A DNA stretch of 64,000 nucleotides from Halomonas sp. GD1P12 (GCF_025725645.1 NZ_CP107007.1:124001-188000), one strand, 5' to 3'; shown: positions 35,313 to 45,211, numbered from the stretch's first letter. Numbers and translations: made by a program. Notes: a model not told the origin generated them from the letters alone.

Positions 35313-36623
35313 TTAGCCGTGGGTCTTGATGTTCTCCGGCAGCAGCCCCTTGGGGGCGAAGCGCAGCACGATCGTGATCAGCATGCCAATCACCAGTACG
35401 CGGGCCTGCAGCGCGCGGCTGTCCAGGTTGCTGGGCATCTCCCAGCCCGCACCTTCGCCGATACTCGTCACCAGCTCCATGACGTAGAGCGCCAGCGGCT
35501 CGGACATGATCCAGATGATGTACACCGCTACGGCGCCGAAGATCGTGCCCAGGTTGTTGCCGGGCCCGCCGAGAATCACCATTACCAGCACCAGAAAGGT
35601 GTGATTCAGCGGCAGATACCCCTGGGGGTCGAAGAGGCTGTTGAAGGTGCCCAGCACGCCGCCGCCCAGGCCCATCAGAATGCAGCCCAGCACGAAGATT
35701 TCGAGGCGGCGTTTGTTGATGTCCTTGCCCATGGCCGCCGCGGAGACTTCGTTGTCACGAATGGCGCGAATCATCCGTCCCCAGGGGGCGTGGTAGGCGC
35801 GGTGGAGCAAAAAGAAGATCGCCGCGATGATCACCGCGGTCAGCGATAGATAGATCGCCCGCGACAGCGTGAAGCCGAGCTCGGCAGGCCCCGGCGTCGG
35901 CCAGGGCAGCGGCGAGACCGTGGCGGTGCCGCGGGTCAGCCAGTCGGAGTTTTTCAAAAACGCCTTGATGATCTCGGCGATACCGAGGGTGGCGATCGCC
36001 AGGTAGTCGCTTCGAAGCCCGAGACAAATATGGCCGATGAAGTAGCCCACGCCGCCGGCAAGCGCGCCGCCGACGATCCAACCCGTCCAGGGCGGCAGGC
36101 CGAAACCGCCGACGAAGCCGGCGCGGGCCTGAATCTCGCCGGTCACCTCACGAAGCATGCTGATCACGGTGAGATAAAGCACTACCGCCACCACCACGGT
36201 GACCACGGTGCGCAGCCGTTTCGGCATGCCGAAACGGTCGAGCCGGCTCACGCCGACCACCACCAGCACCGCGGCGATGCCGTAAAGCAGCACGCGGCCA
36301 AGCTCGAAGGGAAGCTCCGTGCCCCAGAAAGCGTCGTTGACCGGTACGCTAAAGAGCATGGCGCTAAAGCCGCCAAGGGCCACGAAGCCCATGACGCCGG
36401 CGTTGAACTGCCCGGCGTAGCCCCACTGAATGGTCAGGCCGAGCGCCAGAATGGCGTAGCAGGCCGCCTCGACCAGCATGCGCGTACTGTAGGCCGCGCC
36501 CATCAGCGCGTAGACGCCGAGCACCGCGACCAAAAGCGCGGCGAACAGCACCACCTCGCGCAGCGGGAAGCGCCGCGTGACGGTGGCATCGCGGGGCGTA
36601 TAGGAGGAGGTTTTATCGTTCAT
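35313..36623 (-). CDS. livM: LivM, permease subunit of branched-chain amino acid type ABC transporter
   Basis: A 436-residue inner-membrane protein with about ten hydrophobic segments. The family signatures are GYAGQFNAGVMGFVALGGF near the N-terminus and, in the cytoplasmic loop that contacts the ATPases, GRMIRAIRDNEVSAAAMGKD. It is the last gene of the operon. Its ATG overlaps the stop of livH (TAATG). Confidence 0.94.
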   Translation of the reverse strand: MNDKTSSYTPRDATVTRRFPLREVVLFAALLVAVLGVYALMGAAYSTRMLVEAACYAILALGLTIQWGYAGQFNAGVMGFVALGGFSAMLFSVPVNDAFWGTELPFELGRVLLYGIAAVLVVVGVSRLDRFGMPKRLRTVVTVVVAVVLYLTVISMLREVTGEIQARAGFVGGFGLPPWTGWIVGGALAGGVGYFIGHICLGLRSDYLAIATLGIAEIIKAFLKNSDWLTRGTATVSPLPWPTPGPAELGFTLSRAIYLSLTAVIIAAIFFLLHRAYHAPWGRMIRAIRDNEVSAAAMGKDINKRRLEIFVLGCILMGLGGGVLGTFNSLFDPQGYLPLNHTFLVLVMVILGGPGNNLGTIFGAVAVYIIWIMSEPLALYVMELVTSIGEGAGWEMPSNLDSRALQARVLVIGMLITIVLRFAPKGLLPENIKTHG

Positions 36624-37627
36624 TAGATCACCTTGCCCTTGAAGAGCCCCGTGGGGCGCCAGATCAGAATCGCCACGAGAATGAAAAACGGCACCACGAT
36701 CTTGTACTCAGTGCCCACGAAGGCGAGATTCGACGGAAGCTCCAGCCATTCGGGCAGGCGCTCCTGAAACGGGCGCAGCAGCACGTTCCAATTGAACACC
36801 GCCAGGGTCTCTGCAAAGCCCACCACGAAACCGCCGGCGATCGCCCCGTAGGGATGGCCCACCCCGCCGACGATGGCGGCGGCGAAGATCGGCAGCAGCA
36901 GAAAGAAGCTCAGATCCGGCTTGAAGGTCACATCCAGTGACAAAAGCGTGCCGGCAATCGCCGCCAAGCCCCCGGCGATCACCCAGGTCACGGCAACGAT
37001 GGTGTTGGTGTTGATGCCCGAGGCCTGAGCGAGCTCCGGGTTGTCCGACATGGCGCGCATCGCCTTGCCTAGCCGCGAGCGGTTCAAGAACACCGCCAGC
37101 GCCACGACCGCCACCACCGTGATCACGAACAGATAGAGCTGCGGTTCGGTCACCACGATGGGGGCTCGGGCGCCTTCGAAAGGCAGCCCCAGCCGGAAAA
37201 TCTCCTTACGGTCATCGACATACAGGCTCTGGCCGCCGGTGCCGGCGAACAGGCGGATCAATCCCTGCAGCATCAGCGTCACCCCGAGGGAGCCGATGAC
37301 CATGACGATAGGCTTGACCCCGTGAGCGCGCAGTGGCTTGTAGAACGCCTTATCGATACCGACGGCGAGCAGGGCAGTGAGCGCCATGGCCAGCGGCAGC
37401 ATGATCAGCGCGGTGGGCACGCCGATGCTGGCGCCCGCGGCGGGAAAGGCCGACGCGAGCAGCAGCACCATGAAGGCGCCGAAGGTCATCATGTCGGCGT
37501 GGGCGAAGTGAGCGAAGCGCATGATGCTGAAAATCAGCGTCACGCCGATCGCCCCAATGGCGTAGATCGACCCGGTGACGCTGCCGGCGATCAGGACGTT
37601 ATTGATGAAAAAGACCAGTTCGTTCAC
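36623..37627 (-). CDS. livH: LivH, permease subunit of branched-chain amino acid type ABC transporter
   Basis: A roughly 334-residue inner-membrane protein with about eight hydrophobic segments and the family pattern GAIGVTLIFSIMRFAHFAHA plus MRAMSDNPELAQASGINTNT, the ATPase-contact loop. The best start is a GTG at 37627, preceded by a strong GGGGGAGA; an upstream ATG at 37672 in the same frame would overlap livF. It pairs with livM to form the membrane channel. Confidence 0.93.
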   Translation of the reverse strand: MNELVFFINNVLIAGSVTGSIYAIGAIGVTLIFSIMRFAHFAHADMMTFGAFMVLLLASAFPAAGASIGVPTALIMLPLAMALTALLAVGIDKAFYKPLRAHGVKPIVMVIGSLGVTLMLQGLIRLFAGTGGQSLYVDDRKEIFRLGLPFEGARAPIVVTEPQLYLFVITVVAVVALAVFLNRSRLGKAMRAMSDNPELAQASGINTNTIVAVTWVIAGGLAAIAGTLLSLDVTFKPDLSFFLLLPIFAAAIVGGVGHPYGAIAGGFVVGFAETLAVFNWNVLLRPFQERLPEWLELPSNLAFVGTEYKIVVPFFILVAILIWRPTGLFKGKVI

Positions 37628-37643
37628 GAGTATCTCCCCCGGG

Positions 37644-38390
37644 CTAGCCGCCCAAAAAGCTCTTGGCGACATCCGGGTCGGCCAAAAGCGCCGCCCCCGT
37701 ATCGGTAAAGCGGTTCTGGCCGGCGGCCAGCACGAAGCCCTTGTCGGCGATGGCGAGCGCCTGCTTGGCGTTCTGCTCGACCATCAAAATGCCGACGCCG
37801 GCGGCGTTGATCTTCTTTACCCGATCGAAGATCTCGTTCATGTAGAGCGGTGAGAGCCCGGCGGTGGGCTCGTCGAGCAGCAGGAGTGTGGGCTCGGCCA
37901 TCAGCGCGCGGCCCATGGCGACCATCTGGCGCTGGCCACCGGAGAGCTCGCCGGCGGGTTGGCGGCGCTTGTCCTTGAGCGGTGGGAAGAACTCATAGAC
38001 CTGCTCGAGCATGCGCTTGACGTTGTGCGGCTTCAAATACGCGCCCATCTCCAGATTCTCCTGCACCGAGAGGCTCGGGAAGACGTTCTTCTCCTGGGGG
38101 ACGAAGCCCATGCCGCGCTTGACCAGCTGGTTCGGCGCCAGGTTCTGGATCGGCTCGCCGCCCAGCAGGATCTCGCCCTGGTTGACGTTCAAAAGGCCGA
38201 ACACCGCCTTCAACATGGTGGACTTGCCGGCGCCGTTGGGGCCGACGATCACGCCGACCTCATCGGCGTAGAGGGTCATGTCGACCCCGTTCAAGATGTT
38301 CATACTGCCGTAGCCGCCGTGCACGTCGCGCGCGTCCAGAAGCGGCGCGGCGCTGGCCGCCGGCGAGGGGGGTGACGCATCGTTGGACAT
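37644..38390 (-). CDS. livF: LivF, ATPase subunit of branched-chain amino acid type ABC transporter
   Basis: A 248-residue ABC ATPase with Walker A GPNGAGKSTMLKAVFG, signature LSGGQRQMVAMGRAL and Walker B LLLLDEPTAGLSP. The extended N-terminus (SPPSPAASAAP) is low-complexity and may not be needed. The sequence type (GYGSMNILNGVD) is LivF-like. It is separated from livG by 42 bp and from livH by 16 bp. Confidence 0.93.
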   Translation of the reverse strand: MSNDASPPSPAASAAPLLDARDVHGGYGSMNILNGVDMTLYADEVGVIVGPNGAGKSTMLKAVFGLLNVNQGEILLGGEPIQNLAPNQLVKRGMGFVPQEKNVFPSLSVQENLEMGAYLKPHNVKRMLEQVYEFFPPLKDKRRQPAGELSGGQRQMVAMGRALMAEPTLLLLDEPTAGLSPLYMNEIFDRVKKINAAGVGILMVEQNAKQALAIADKGFVLAAGQNRFTDTGAALLADPDVAKSFLGG

Positions 38391-38432
38391 GATCGAAAAG
38401 TCTCGAAAGAGTGTGTTGTTGTTGGCACCGCG

Positions 38433-39203
38433 CTAAGCGGCATCGCTGCCGAAATAGGCCTCGATCACTTCGGGATTTTGCTGGATCGCCTCGATCGAAC
38501 CCTCGACCATGACGCTGCCCTGGGCCATCACGATGACCGGGTCGCACAGCCGGCTGATCATCTCCATGTCGTGCTCGATGACCAGAAAGGTGTAGCCCAT
38601 TTCGCGGTTGAGCCGCTCGATGTTGCCCATCAGATCGCCCAGGAGCGTGCGGTTGACCCCGGCGGCGATCTCGTCGAGCAGCACCACTTTCGCGTCGGTC
38701 ATCATGGTGCGGCCAAGCTCGAGAAGCTTTTTCTGCCCGCCGGAAAGGTTGCCCGCCAGCTCGTTTCTCACGTGATGCAGGCCCACAAACTCGATCACCT
38801 CCAGCGCCCGGCGGCGCACCTCGTCCTCCTCGTGGCGCACCAGCCCCGGCTTGAACCAGGTGTTGAACAAACGCTCGCCGGCCTGGCGCGGCGGCACCAT
38901 CATCAGGTTCTCCAGCGCGCTCATCTGGCTGAACTCGTGGGCGATCTGGAAGGTGCGCAGTAATCCCTTGTGAAAGCGGGCGTCGGCGGGAAGCGGGGTG
39001 ATCTCTTCGCCGTCGAGCAGGATACGGCCACTGTCCGGGACGAGAGAGCCCGCGATCAGGTTGAAAAGCGTCGATTTGCCCGCCCCGTTGGGGCCGATCA
39101 TGCCGGTGATGGAGCCTTTTTCGACCTTGATCGAGCAGTCGTTGATGACGTGTAGCCCGCCGAAGGCCTTGTTGACGTGTTGTACTTCGATAATCGGGGT
39201 CAT
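38433..39203 (-). CDS. livG: LivG, ATPase subunit of branched-chain amino acid type ABC transporter
   Basis: A 256-residue ABC ATPase, the first gene of the operon in its direction of transcription. Walker A is GPNGAGKSTLFNLIAG, the signature is LSGGQKKLLELGRTM and Walker B is VVLLDEIAAGVN. In that Walker B the usual DEP reads DEI; the catalytic Glu is still present. The order livG-livF-livH-livM differs from the common livH-livM-livG-livF. The ATG has AGAGGAC in front. Confidence 0.92.
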   Translation of the reverse strand: MTPIIEVQHVNKAFGGLHVINDCSIKVEKGSITGMIGPNGAGKSTLFNLIAGSLVPDSGRILLDGEEITPLPADARFHKGLLRTFQIAHEFSQMSALENLMMVPPRQAGERLFNTWFKPGLVRHEEDEVRRRALEVIEFVGLHHVRNELAGNLSGGQKKLLELGRTMMTDAKVVLLDEIAAGVNRTLLGDLMGNIERLNREMGYTFLVIEHDMEMISRLCDPVIVMAQGSVMVEGSIEAIQQNPEVIEAYFGSDAA

Positions 39204-39478
39204 GGTGTCCTCTTGCCAGGGAAGGCAGCTGCCCGGCCATTGCCTGGCCCTTGAAAGGGCGGCGCCGGCGCGGCGACACGGCTTGTGTGCGGGAGCGTCC
39301 CTGTGGGTGTCGGCTCGGATCGCGATCCAAACACCTGTATGAATTGTAGGATAGCCGCGTTCTTGGGCGCGGTTCGCATCCTACTTTGCGACAGAACGGG
39401 TCCGCTTTCCAGCCCCCTTGCGTTTAGGCTGCGTTAATCAGGACGTTAAATGCGCGCGAGCCCAAACGCCGGGCACAA
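39204..39478. other. Intergenic region between livG and typA
   Basis: No gene is supported here. The region contains a perfect 12-bp palindrome, GGATCGCGATCC (39317-39328), and an inverted repeat with outer arms GTAGGAT (39346-39352) and ATCCTAC (39378-39384) and inner arms CCGCG and CGCGG. On the minus strand TACAAT (39348-39343) could be a -10 element for livG, without a good -35. These may be operator sites of the transporter operon. Confidence 0.4.
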
Positions 39479-39504
39479 AAAAGCCCGCGCGGTGGCGGGC
39501 TTTT
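39479..39504. terminator. Terminator downstream of typA
   Basis: AAAAGCCCGC and GCGGGCTTTT form a 10-bp perfect stem with a 6-bp loop and a T-run on both strands. It ends the minus-strand typA transcript 17 bp after its stop codon. Confidence 0.88.
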
Positions 39505-39520
39505 CAGACGAGCGGCGGGC

Positions 39521-41347
39521 TTATTTCTTGCCGGCGCGCTTACGCTCGTTTTCGGTCAGGTGCTTCTTGCGCAGGCGGATGTGCGACGGGGTCACTTCCA
39601 CCAGTTCGTCGGAGTCGAGGAACTCGATCGCCTGCTCCAAGGTGAACTTGATCGGCGGCGTCAGCACGATGTTTTCATCGTTACCGGTAGAGCGCATGTT
39701 GTCGAGCTTCTTACCCTTGGTCGGGTTCACGACCATGTCGTTGGCACGGTTGTTGATACCGATCAGCATGCCTTCGTAAACTTCGGTGGCGTGATCGATG
39801 ATCAGCTTGCCGCGCTCCTGCAGGGTGTAAAGCGCATAAGAAAGCGCCTTGCCGCCGACCATGGAGACCAGCACGCCGTTGCGACGCTCGATGGACGCGT
39901 CAGGCTTGAGCGGACCGTAGTGATCGAAGCGGCTGGTCAGGATGCCGGTGCCGGAGGTCAGGGTCAAAAACTGACCGCGGAAGCCGATCAGGCCACGCGC
40001 CGGGATGATGAAGTCCAGGCGCACACGGCCCTTGCCGTCCGGGTTCATGTTGGAGAGCTCGCCCTTGCGGTAGCCGAGCTCTTCCATGATCGCGCCCTGA
40101 TGCTGCTCTTCGCAGTCGATGATGACTTCTTCGTAGGGCTCCTGCTTCTCGCCGTCGATCTCCTTGATGATGACCTCGGGGCGGCCAACGGCCAGCTCGA
40201 AGCCTTCACGGCGCATGGACTCGATCAGTACCGACAGGTGCAGCTCGCCACGACCGGAGACCTTGAACTTCTCCGGGGTTTCGCCCTGCTCGACGCGCAG
40301 CGCCACGTTGTGGATCAGCTCCTGCTCGAGGCGGTCACGAATGTTGCGGCTGGTAACGTACTTGCCGTCCTTACCGGCAAACGGCGAGTCGTTGACCTGG
40401 AAGGTCATGGAGACGGTCGGCTCGTCGACGGTCAGCGGCGGCAGCGCTTCGACAGCGTTCTGGTCGCACAGCGTATCGGAGATCGCCAGATTTTCGATAC
40501 CGGTGATGCAGACGATGTCGCCGGCGGTGGCTTCGTCGGTCTGCACGCGCTCAAGACCCATGTGGGTCATCACCTGGCCGATCTTGCCCTTACGGGTATT
40601 GCCTTCCTTGGTGATCACGCTGATCTGCTGGCCGGGCTTGACGCTACCGCGCTTGATGCGGCCAAGACCGATGACGCCAACGTAGCTGTTGTAGTCGAGC
40701 GCGGAGATCTGCATCTGGAACGGACCGTCGATTTCGACCTTGGGCGGCTCGACGATGTTGACGATCGACTTGAACATCGGGTCCATGCTCTCTTCGAGCG
40801 CGTCCGGCTCCATGCCGGCGATGCCGTTGAGCGCCGAGCAGTAGATGATCGGGAAGTCGAGCTGCTCGTCCGAGGCGCCGAGGTTGTCGAACAGATCGAA
40901 GATCTGGTCGATGACCCAGTCCGGGCGCGCGCCGGGGCGGTCGATCTTGTTGACCACGACGATCGGCTTCAGGCCCTGGGCGAAGGCCTTCTGGGTCACG
41001 AAGCGGGTTTGCGGCATCGGGCCGTCGACGGCGTCGACCAGCAGCAGGACCGAGTCCACCATCGACATGACGCGCTCGACTTCGCCACCGAAGTCGGCGT
41101 GCCCGGGGGTGTCGACGATGTTGATGTGGTAGTCCGTACCCTTGTCATCCTGCCACTTGATAGCGGTGTTCTTGGCCAGGATGGTGATACCGCGCTCCTT
41201 CTCCTGGTCGTTCGAATCCATGATACGCTCCTGGCCTTCGGCCTTACGATCAAGCGTACCGGATTGACTCAACAGCTTGTCGACCAGGGTAGTCTTACCG
41301 TGGTCAACGTGGGCGATAATGGCAATGTTACGAAGATTCTCGATCAC
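39521..41347 (-). CDS. typA: TypA/BipA, ribosome-associated translational GTPase
   Basis: A GTPase related to EF-G that binds the ribosome and is needed for late 50S assembly and growth under stress or cold. The protein has 608 residues (E. coli 607). The G domain shows [15 protein letters not shown], the G2 region [18 protein letters not shown] and NKIDRPGAR; domains III, V and the BipA-specific C-terminal domain follow. A GTG start at 41347 (IENLRNIAI) has AGCAGGAT in front. It diverges from birA. Confidence 0.97.
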   Translation of the reverse strand: MIENLRNIAIIAHVDHGKTTLVDKLLSQSGTLDRKAEGQERIMDSNDQEKERGITILAKNTAIKWQDDKGTDYHINIVDTPGHADFGGEVERVMSMVDSVLLLVDAVDGPMPQTRFVTQKAFAQGLKPIVVVNKIDRPGARPDWVIDQIFDLFDNLGASDEQLDFPIIYCSALNGIAGMEPDALEESMDPMFKSIVNIVEPPKVEIDGPFQMQISALDYNSYVGVIGLGRIKRGSVKPGQQISVITKEGNTRKGKIGQVMTHMGLERVQTDEATAGDIVCITGIENLAISDTLCDQNAVEALPPLTVDEPTVSMTFQVNDSPFAGKDGKYVTSRNIRDRLEQELIHNVALRVEQGETPEKFKVSGRGELHLSVLIESMRREGFELAVGRPEVIIKEIDGEKQEPYEEVIIDCEEQHQGAIMEELGYRKGELSNMNPDGKGRVRLDFIIPARGLIGFRGQFLTLTSGTGILTSRFDHYGPLKPDASIERRNGVLVSMVGGKALSYALYTLQERGKLIIDHATEVYEGMLIGINNRANDMVVNPTKGKKLDNMRSTGNDENIVLTPPIKFTLEQAIEFLDSDELVEVTPSHIRLRKKHLTENERKRAGKK

Positions 41348-41510
41348 GACGCGATCCTGCTGGAAAAATAGGGCGGCATTATAGGGTCTGGGGTGGGGCG
41401 ACTACCAGCGCTGTCTTAAATAAAGAGGCAAGTCAATAACCCAATGGCGGCAGTTTTCGCTGCCTGGGCGCATCCGGTAAGATAGGCGTTTTCCCAACCA
41501 GGGCAAGGAC

Positions 41511-42494
41511 ATGACCATCGGTAACCTGATGCGTTTGTTAAGCGATGGCGACGTCCATTCCGGTGAGGCGCTCGGCCAGGCGCTGGGCGTTTCCCGCGCC
41601 GCGGTATGGAAACAGCTCAAGAAGCTCGACGCCATGGGGGTAGAGCTGGTCGCAGTGAAAGGCCGCGGGTACCGCCTGGCCCAGCCGCTGGAGCCGCTGG
41701 ACGGCAAGCGGGTGGTATCGGAGCTTCCCGCCGAGGCGCGCCATCTGCTGGCGCGCCTGTTCGTCGAGGACCAGCTTGCCTCGAGCAACGAGTATCTGCG
41801 CGCGCGCTTCGATCAGGGTGCCGGCCACGGCGAGGTGTGCCTGGTCGAGCTGCAAACCGCCGGGCGTGGGCGGCGCGGGCGGGTATGGTCCACGCCCTGG
41901 GGGCAGAGTCTGATGCTCTCGCTTGGCTGGCGCTTCGAGGCCGGGGTGGCCTCGCTTGAAGGGCTGAGCCTGGCGGTGGGCGTGGTGGTGGCTCAGGTGC
42001 TCGAGCGCCACGGGGTAACGCCCAAACTCAAATGGCCCAACGACGTGCTGCTTCCCGACAAGGGCGGCGAGCTCGGTAAGCTCGCCGGTATCCTGATCGA
42101 GGTGACCGGCGACGCCGCCGGCCCCTGCGAGGCCGTGATCGGCATGGGCATGAACCTCTTTTTGCCCCAAAGCCTGCGCGAGACGATCGACCAGCCGGTG
42201 GCTGCGCTTTTCGACGAGGTGCCGACGCTTTCACGCAATCAGCTCGCCGCCGAGGTCATCGCAGGGCTTCTGGCCATGCTTGCTGGCTTCGAGGAGCACG
42301 GCTTTGGCATCTGGCGCGACGAGTGGAACGCGCGCCATGCCTACAAGGGGCTTGGCGTGCGCGTCATCCAGGGCGCCCGAGAAAGCGAGGCGGTCGCCGG
42401 CGATGTCGACGACAGCGGCAATCTCTGGGTGAATGAAAGCGGCCAGACGCGGCGTTTGTCCGGCGGTGAGATCAGCGTGCGTAGGCGCCTATGA
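41511..42494 (+). CDS. birA: BirA, biotin-protein ligase and biotin operon repressor
   Basis: BirA attaches biotin to the biotin carboxyl carrier protein and, in its bifunctional form, represses biotin synthesis genes. The 327-residue protein has an N-terminal helix-turn-helix (about 15-60: SGEALGQALGVSRAAVWKQL), so the repressor function is likely retained. The catalytic core has GRGRRGRVWSTPWG as the biotinoyl-AMP loop and WPNDVLL, and the C-terminal SH3-like domain is about 280-327. It overlaps coaX by 4 bp. Confidence 0.96.
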   Translation: MTIGNLMRLLSDGDVHSGEALGQALGVSRAAVWKQLKKLDAMGVELVAVKGRGYRLAQPLEPLDGKRVVSELPAEARHLLARLFVEDQLASSNEYLRARFDQGAGHGEVCLVELQTAGRGRRGRVWSTPWGQSLMLSLGWRFEAGVASLEGLSLAVGVVVAQVLERHGVTPKLKWPNDVLLPDKGGELGKLAGILIEVTGDAAGPCEAVIGMGMNLFLPQSLRETIDQPVAALFDEVPTLSRNQLAAEVIAGLLAMLAGFEEHGFGIWRDEWNARHAYKGLGVRVIQGARESEAVAGDVDDSGNLWVNESGQTRRLSGGEISVRRRL

Positions 42495-43330
42495 TTCTGG
42501 ATCTGGATATTGGTAACACGCTCTCCAAGTGGCGCCTTAAGGATGCCAATAGCAGCGAGATTCGCTCGCGCGGGGCCGTATGGACGCGCGAGGAGTGGCG
42601 CCCCGGCGCGGATATTCCGGATCTCGACGTGGTCGAGGCGGTGCGTATTTCAAGCGTCGCCCGCGCCGCAGTGCTCGACGACACGGTCAAGCTTTTGCGT
42701 CGCCAGGTGCGCCACGTCTTCGTCGCCAAATCGCTGCCCGAGTCGCTTGGGGTGATCAACGGCTACGACGAGCCGGGCAAGCTCGGGGTGGATCGCTGGA
42801 TGGGGGCGCTGGCGGGCTACCAGCTCGCCGGCGGCTGCTGCGCGGTGGACTGCGGCAGCGCCATCACCGTGGATTTCGTGCTCCCCGGAGGGATGCATCT
42901 GGGCGGCTTTATCATCCCCGGGCTCAGGTTGATGAAAGAGAGCCTGCAGCTTGGCACGCGCAACGTGGCGATCGACCCGGACAGCGAAGCCGAGGCGCTG
43001 CTGGAGCCTGGCCGGCGCACGGTGGATGCGGTCAACCACGGCATTTATATGGCGGCGGTCAGCGCGATCAACCGGGTGTATAGCGAGGTGTGTGACCAGC
43101 AGGGCGTCACGCTGCCCATGCTTCTGACCGGCGGCGATGCGCGGGTGATCTCCCGCGGGGTGCGTGTGCCTCACGCGGTGTGGCCGGACATGGTGTATGG
43201 CGGGCTGGAGGCGAGTTTTCCGCTCACCTTTGCCGAGCGCGCTGGCCGCATGGCCGGGGCGCCAAGGGTGCCCGAGCCGGTGGCGTTGGAAAAAATTCGC
43301 GCGGCGCTTGCTTTTTCCATGCTGCTTTGA
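42491..43330 (+). CDS. coaX: CoaX, type III pantothenate kinase
   Basis: This enzyme phosphorylates pantothenate at the first step of coenzyme A synthesis. It belongs to the ASKHA fold. The N-terminal ATP-site motif is DLDIGNTLSKWRL, the substrate motif is VDRWMGALAGY, and the second phosphate motif is DCGSAITVDFVLPGGMHLGG. The protein has 279 residues, somewhat longer than many (about 250). The birA-coaX order with ATGA overlap is common in Pseudomonas relatives. Confidence 0.95.
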   Translation: MILDLDIGNTLSKWRLKDANSSEIRSRGAVWTREEWRPGADIPDLDVVEAVRISSVARAAVLDDTVKLLRRQVRHVFVAKSLPESLGVINGYDEPGKLGVDRWMGALAGYQLAGGCCAVDCGSAITVDFVLPGGMHLGGFIIPGLRLMKESLQLGTRNVAIDPDSEAEALLEPGRRTVDAVNHGIYMAAVSAINRVYSEVCDQQGVTLPMLLTGGDARVISRGVRVPHAVWPDMVYGGLEASFPLTFAERAGRMAGAPRVPEPVALEKIRAALAFSMLL

Positions 43331-43418
43331 CAGAATGCAGCGCGTTCCAAGGCAGTGCGGCCCGTGAAAGCGGCGTACGCTGAGTCAAAAGCTTTGATAA
43401 ATTAAGTAGCTATCTGGC

Positions 43419-43446
43419 TTGACACTGTTTTGGAGGCTGGCATAAT
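43419..43446 (+). promoter_or_regulatory. Sigma-70 promoter of the tRNA-Tyr-Gly-Thr operon
   Basis: Perfect TTGACA (43419-43424), a 16-bp spacer and CATAAT (43441-43446), about 14 bp before the mature tRNA-Tyr 5' end. Confidence 0.85.
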
Positions 43447-43460
43447 GTGCCGCCACAGCT

Positions 43461-43544
<84 letters not shown>

Positions 43545-43638
43545 GTTTTACGGCAGCGTTGATTTTGCTGCTGGAGTTGAAAGCCGCAAGGCGTATTTTT
43601 CGGTTGAACTTGCCGGTTTTTGATTCATGTTTGATCAA

Positions 43639-43712
<74 letters not shown>

Positions 43713-43743
43713 GTCAAGCGCTGTTGGTTGTAGTGCAAGTTAA

Positions 43744-43818
43744 GCTCATGTAGCTCAGGGGTAGAGCACACCCTTGGTAAGGGTGAGGTCGACGGTTCAA
43801 TTCCGTCCATGAGCTCCA
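43744..43818 (+). tRNA. tRNA-Thr (GGT)
   Basis: A 75-nt tRNA: acceptor GCTCATG pairs CATGAGC, discriminator T, encoded CCA, anticodon loop TTGGTAA with GGT. In many gammaproteobacteria tufB follows this tRNA; here a terminator follows instead. Confidence 0.97.
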
Positions 43819-43825
43819 TATTTCG

Positions 43826-43852
43826 AAAAAGCGGGCATTGCTCGCTTTTTTT
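43826..43852 (+). terminator. Rho-independent terminator of the tRNA-Tyr-Gly-Thr operon
   Basis: AAAAAGCGGGC and GCTCGCTTTTT form a stem with one G-T pair around an ATT loop, followed by a T-run, 7 bp after tRNA-Thr. Confidence 0.85.
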
Positions 43853-43890
43853 GTCTTGTCGCCGCGCGATGCGGTAGACGACGTTTGGGG

Positions 43891-43919
43891 TTGTCACGGT
43901 GGCGGTTCTTCGCTATCAT
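43891..43919 (+). promoter_or_regulatory. Sigma-70 promoter of tRNA-Trp-secE-nusG
   Basis: TTGTCA (43891-43896), a 17-bp spacer and TATCAT (43914-43919) lie downstream of the terminator and about 44 bp before the mature tRNA-Trp end. Confidence 0.75.
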
Positions 43920-43962
43920 GCTGCCCGCTGTAGCGCAGGTGTGCAACTGCACACGATGATAC

Positions 43963-44038
<76 letters not shown>

Positions 44039-44110
44039 ACCTTCCCCAGGTTGGTATGTCTTTTTCAAGAATTCCAAGTCGCTTGCTGCACCCTGAGGAG
44101 TCTCGTTTTC

Positions 44111-44494
44111 ATGAAGCCTAGTTCCGTAAAACCTGGCGCCGAGGTGCAACAATCACGTCACGATGGCCTCAAGTGGGTAGCCGTCGCGGCGCTGCTTGTC
44201 GTTGCCGTTGTGGGTAACACGTATTTTGCCGATGTCGCCTTGCTCTACCGAGTGCTGGGTGTCGTGCTTTTGTGCGCCGGCGCCGGCCTCATTGCGCTGA
44301 CCACGACCAAGGGTCGCGCACTGGTCGAGCTTGCGGTTAGCGCCAAGAAAGAGATTCAGCGGGTCGTTTGGCCCACGCGCGCCGAAACCATTCAGACCAC
44401 TGCCATCGTGCTGGTAGCCGTCATGGTCGTCGGTCTGATGCTCTGGTTGATCGACACGCTTCTTGGCTGGGCAATGTCCGGCGTCATTGGTTAG
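44111..44494 (+). CDS. secE: SecE, preprotein translocase subunit
   Basis: A SecYEG subunit that clamps SecY. The 127-residue protein has three hydrophobic helices (about 21-38, 44-62, 95-118), like E. coli SecE. The conserved cytoplasmic amphipathic helix and the start of helix 3 are in [20 protein letters not shown]. The ATG at 44111 has GAGGAG about ten bases upstream; it is followed by nusG after 8 bp. Confidence 0.95.
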   Translation: MKPSSVKPGAEVQQSRHDGLKWVAVAALLVVAVVGNTYFADVALLYRVLGVVLLCAGAGLIALTTTKGRALVELAVSAKKEIQRVVWPTRAETIQTTAIVLVAVMVVGLMLWLIDTLLGWAMSGVIG

Positions 44495-44502
44495 GAGTTT
44501 TC

Positions 44503-45036
44503 ATGTCCAAACGTTGGTATGTCGTCCACGCCTATTCCGGCTTTGAAAAGCACGTGATGCGCTCGCTCATCGAGCGGGTGAAGATGTACGGCATGGAAGA
44601 CCGCTTCGGCGAAATTTTGGTGCCAACGGAAGAAGTGGTCGAAATGCGCGACGGCAAGCGCCGCAAGAGTGAGCGCAAGTTCTATCCGGGCTACGTGCTG
44701 GTCGAGATGGAAATGGTCGACGAAACTTGGCATCTGGTCAACGAGACGCCTCGCGTGATGGGCTTCATCGGTGGCACCAAGGAGAAGCCGGCGCCGATTA
44801 CCCCTCGCGAGGCGGACGCTATCCTGCATCGCGTCAAGGATGGCACCGACAAGCCGCGGCCGAAGACCATGTTCGAGCCGGGTCAGTCGGTTCGCGTTAC
44901 CGACGGGCCGTTCGCCGACTTCAACGGCGTCGTCGAAGAAGTGAACTACGAAAAGAGCCGCCTGCAGGTCAGCGTGCTGATCTTCGGTCGCGCCACGCCC
45001 GTGGAGCTCGAGTTCTCCCAGGTCGAGAAGGACTAG
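44503..45036 (+). CDS. nusG: NusG, transcription elongation/termination factor
   Basis: NusG binds RNA polymerase and links it to Rho and to ribosomal protein S10. It has 177 residues (E. coli 181). The NGN domain (about 1-120) begins [17 protein letters not shown] and contains [13 protein letters not shown] and VMGFIGG; the C-terminal KOW domain is [20 protein letters not shown]. The start is the ATG at 44503 with TAGGAG in front. Confidence 0.97.
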   Translation: MSKRWYVVHAYSGFEKHVMRSLIERVKMYGMEDRFGEILVPTEEVVEMRDGKRRKSERKFYPGYVLVEMEMVDETWHLVNETPRVMGFIGGTKEKPAPITPREADAILHRVKDGTDKPRPKTMFEPGQSVRVTDGPFADFNGVVEEVNYEKSRLQVSVLIFGRATPVELEFSQVEKD

Positions 45037-45141
45037 CCAGATAAGGCTCGCTCTAAAAGACCCGGTCGAGATAACCGAGCAAGAAATAGCAGGGTGGAAG
45101 AGGCCGGTCGTAAAGGCCGCGCGATAAAACGATTTTCATGT

Positions 45142-45161
45142 AAAACGGCTTTGGCCGTTTT
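45142..45161 (+). other. Hairpin between nusG and rplK
   Basis: AAAACGGC and GCCGTTTT form an 8-bp perfect stem with a TTTG loop, but only four T follow. It may terminate weakly between secE-nusG and rplKA or be part of the rplK leader, where L1 binds in E. coli. The rest of the 175-bp gap holds no gene. Confidence 0.5.
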
Positions 45162-45211
45162 GCGTACACCGGGGAGCCGTCAGGCGTTATCACCCAACTG
45201 GAGTAATCACC

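Noticed and set aside
39560..41371. Open frame of about 600 codons opposite typA
   Set aside because: Mirror of typA caused by codon bias; no independent start signals or domain pattern.
43853..43962. Remnant of tufB between tRNA-Thr and tRNA-Trp
   Set aside because: None of the frames in this short stretch encodes a recognisable EF-Tu fragment.
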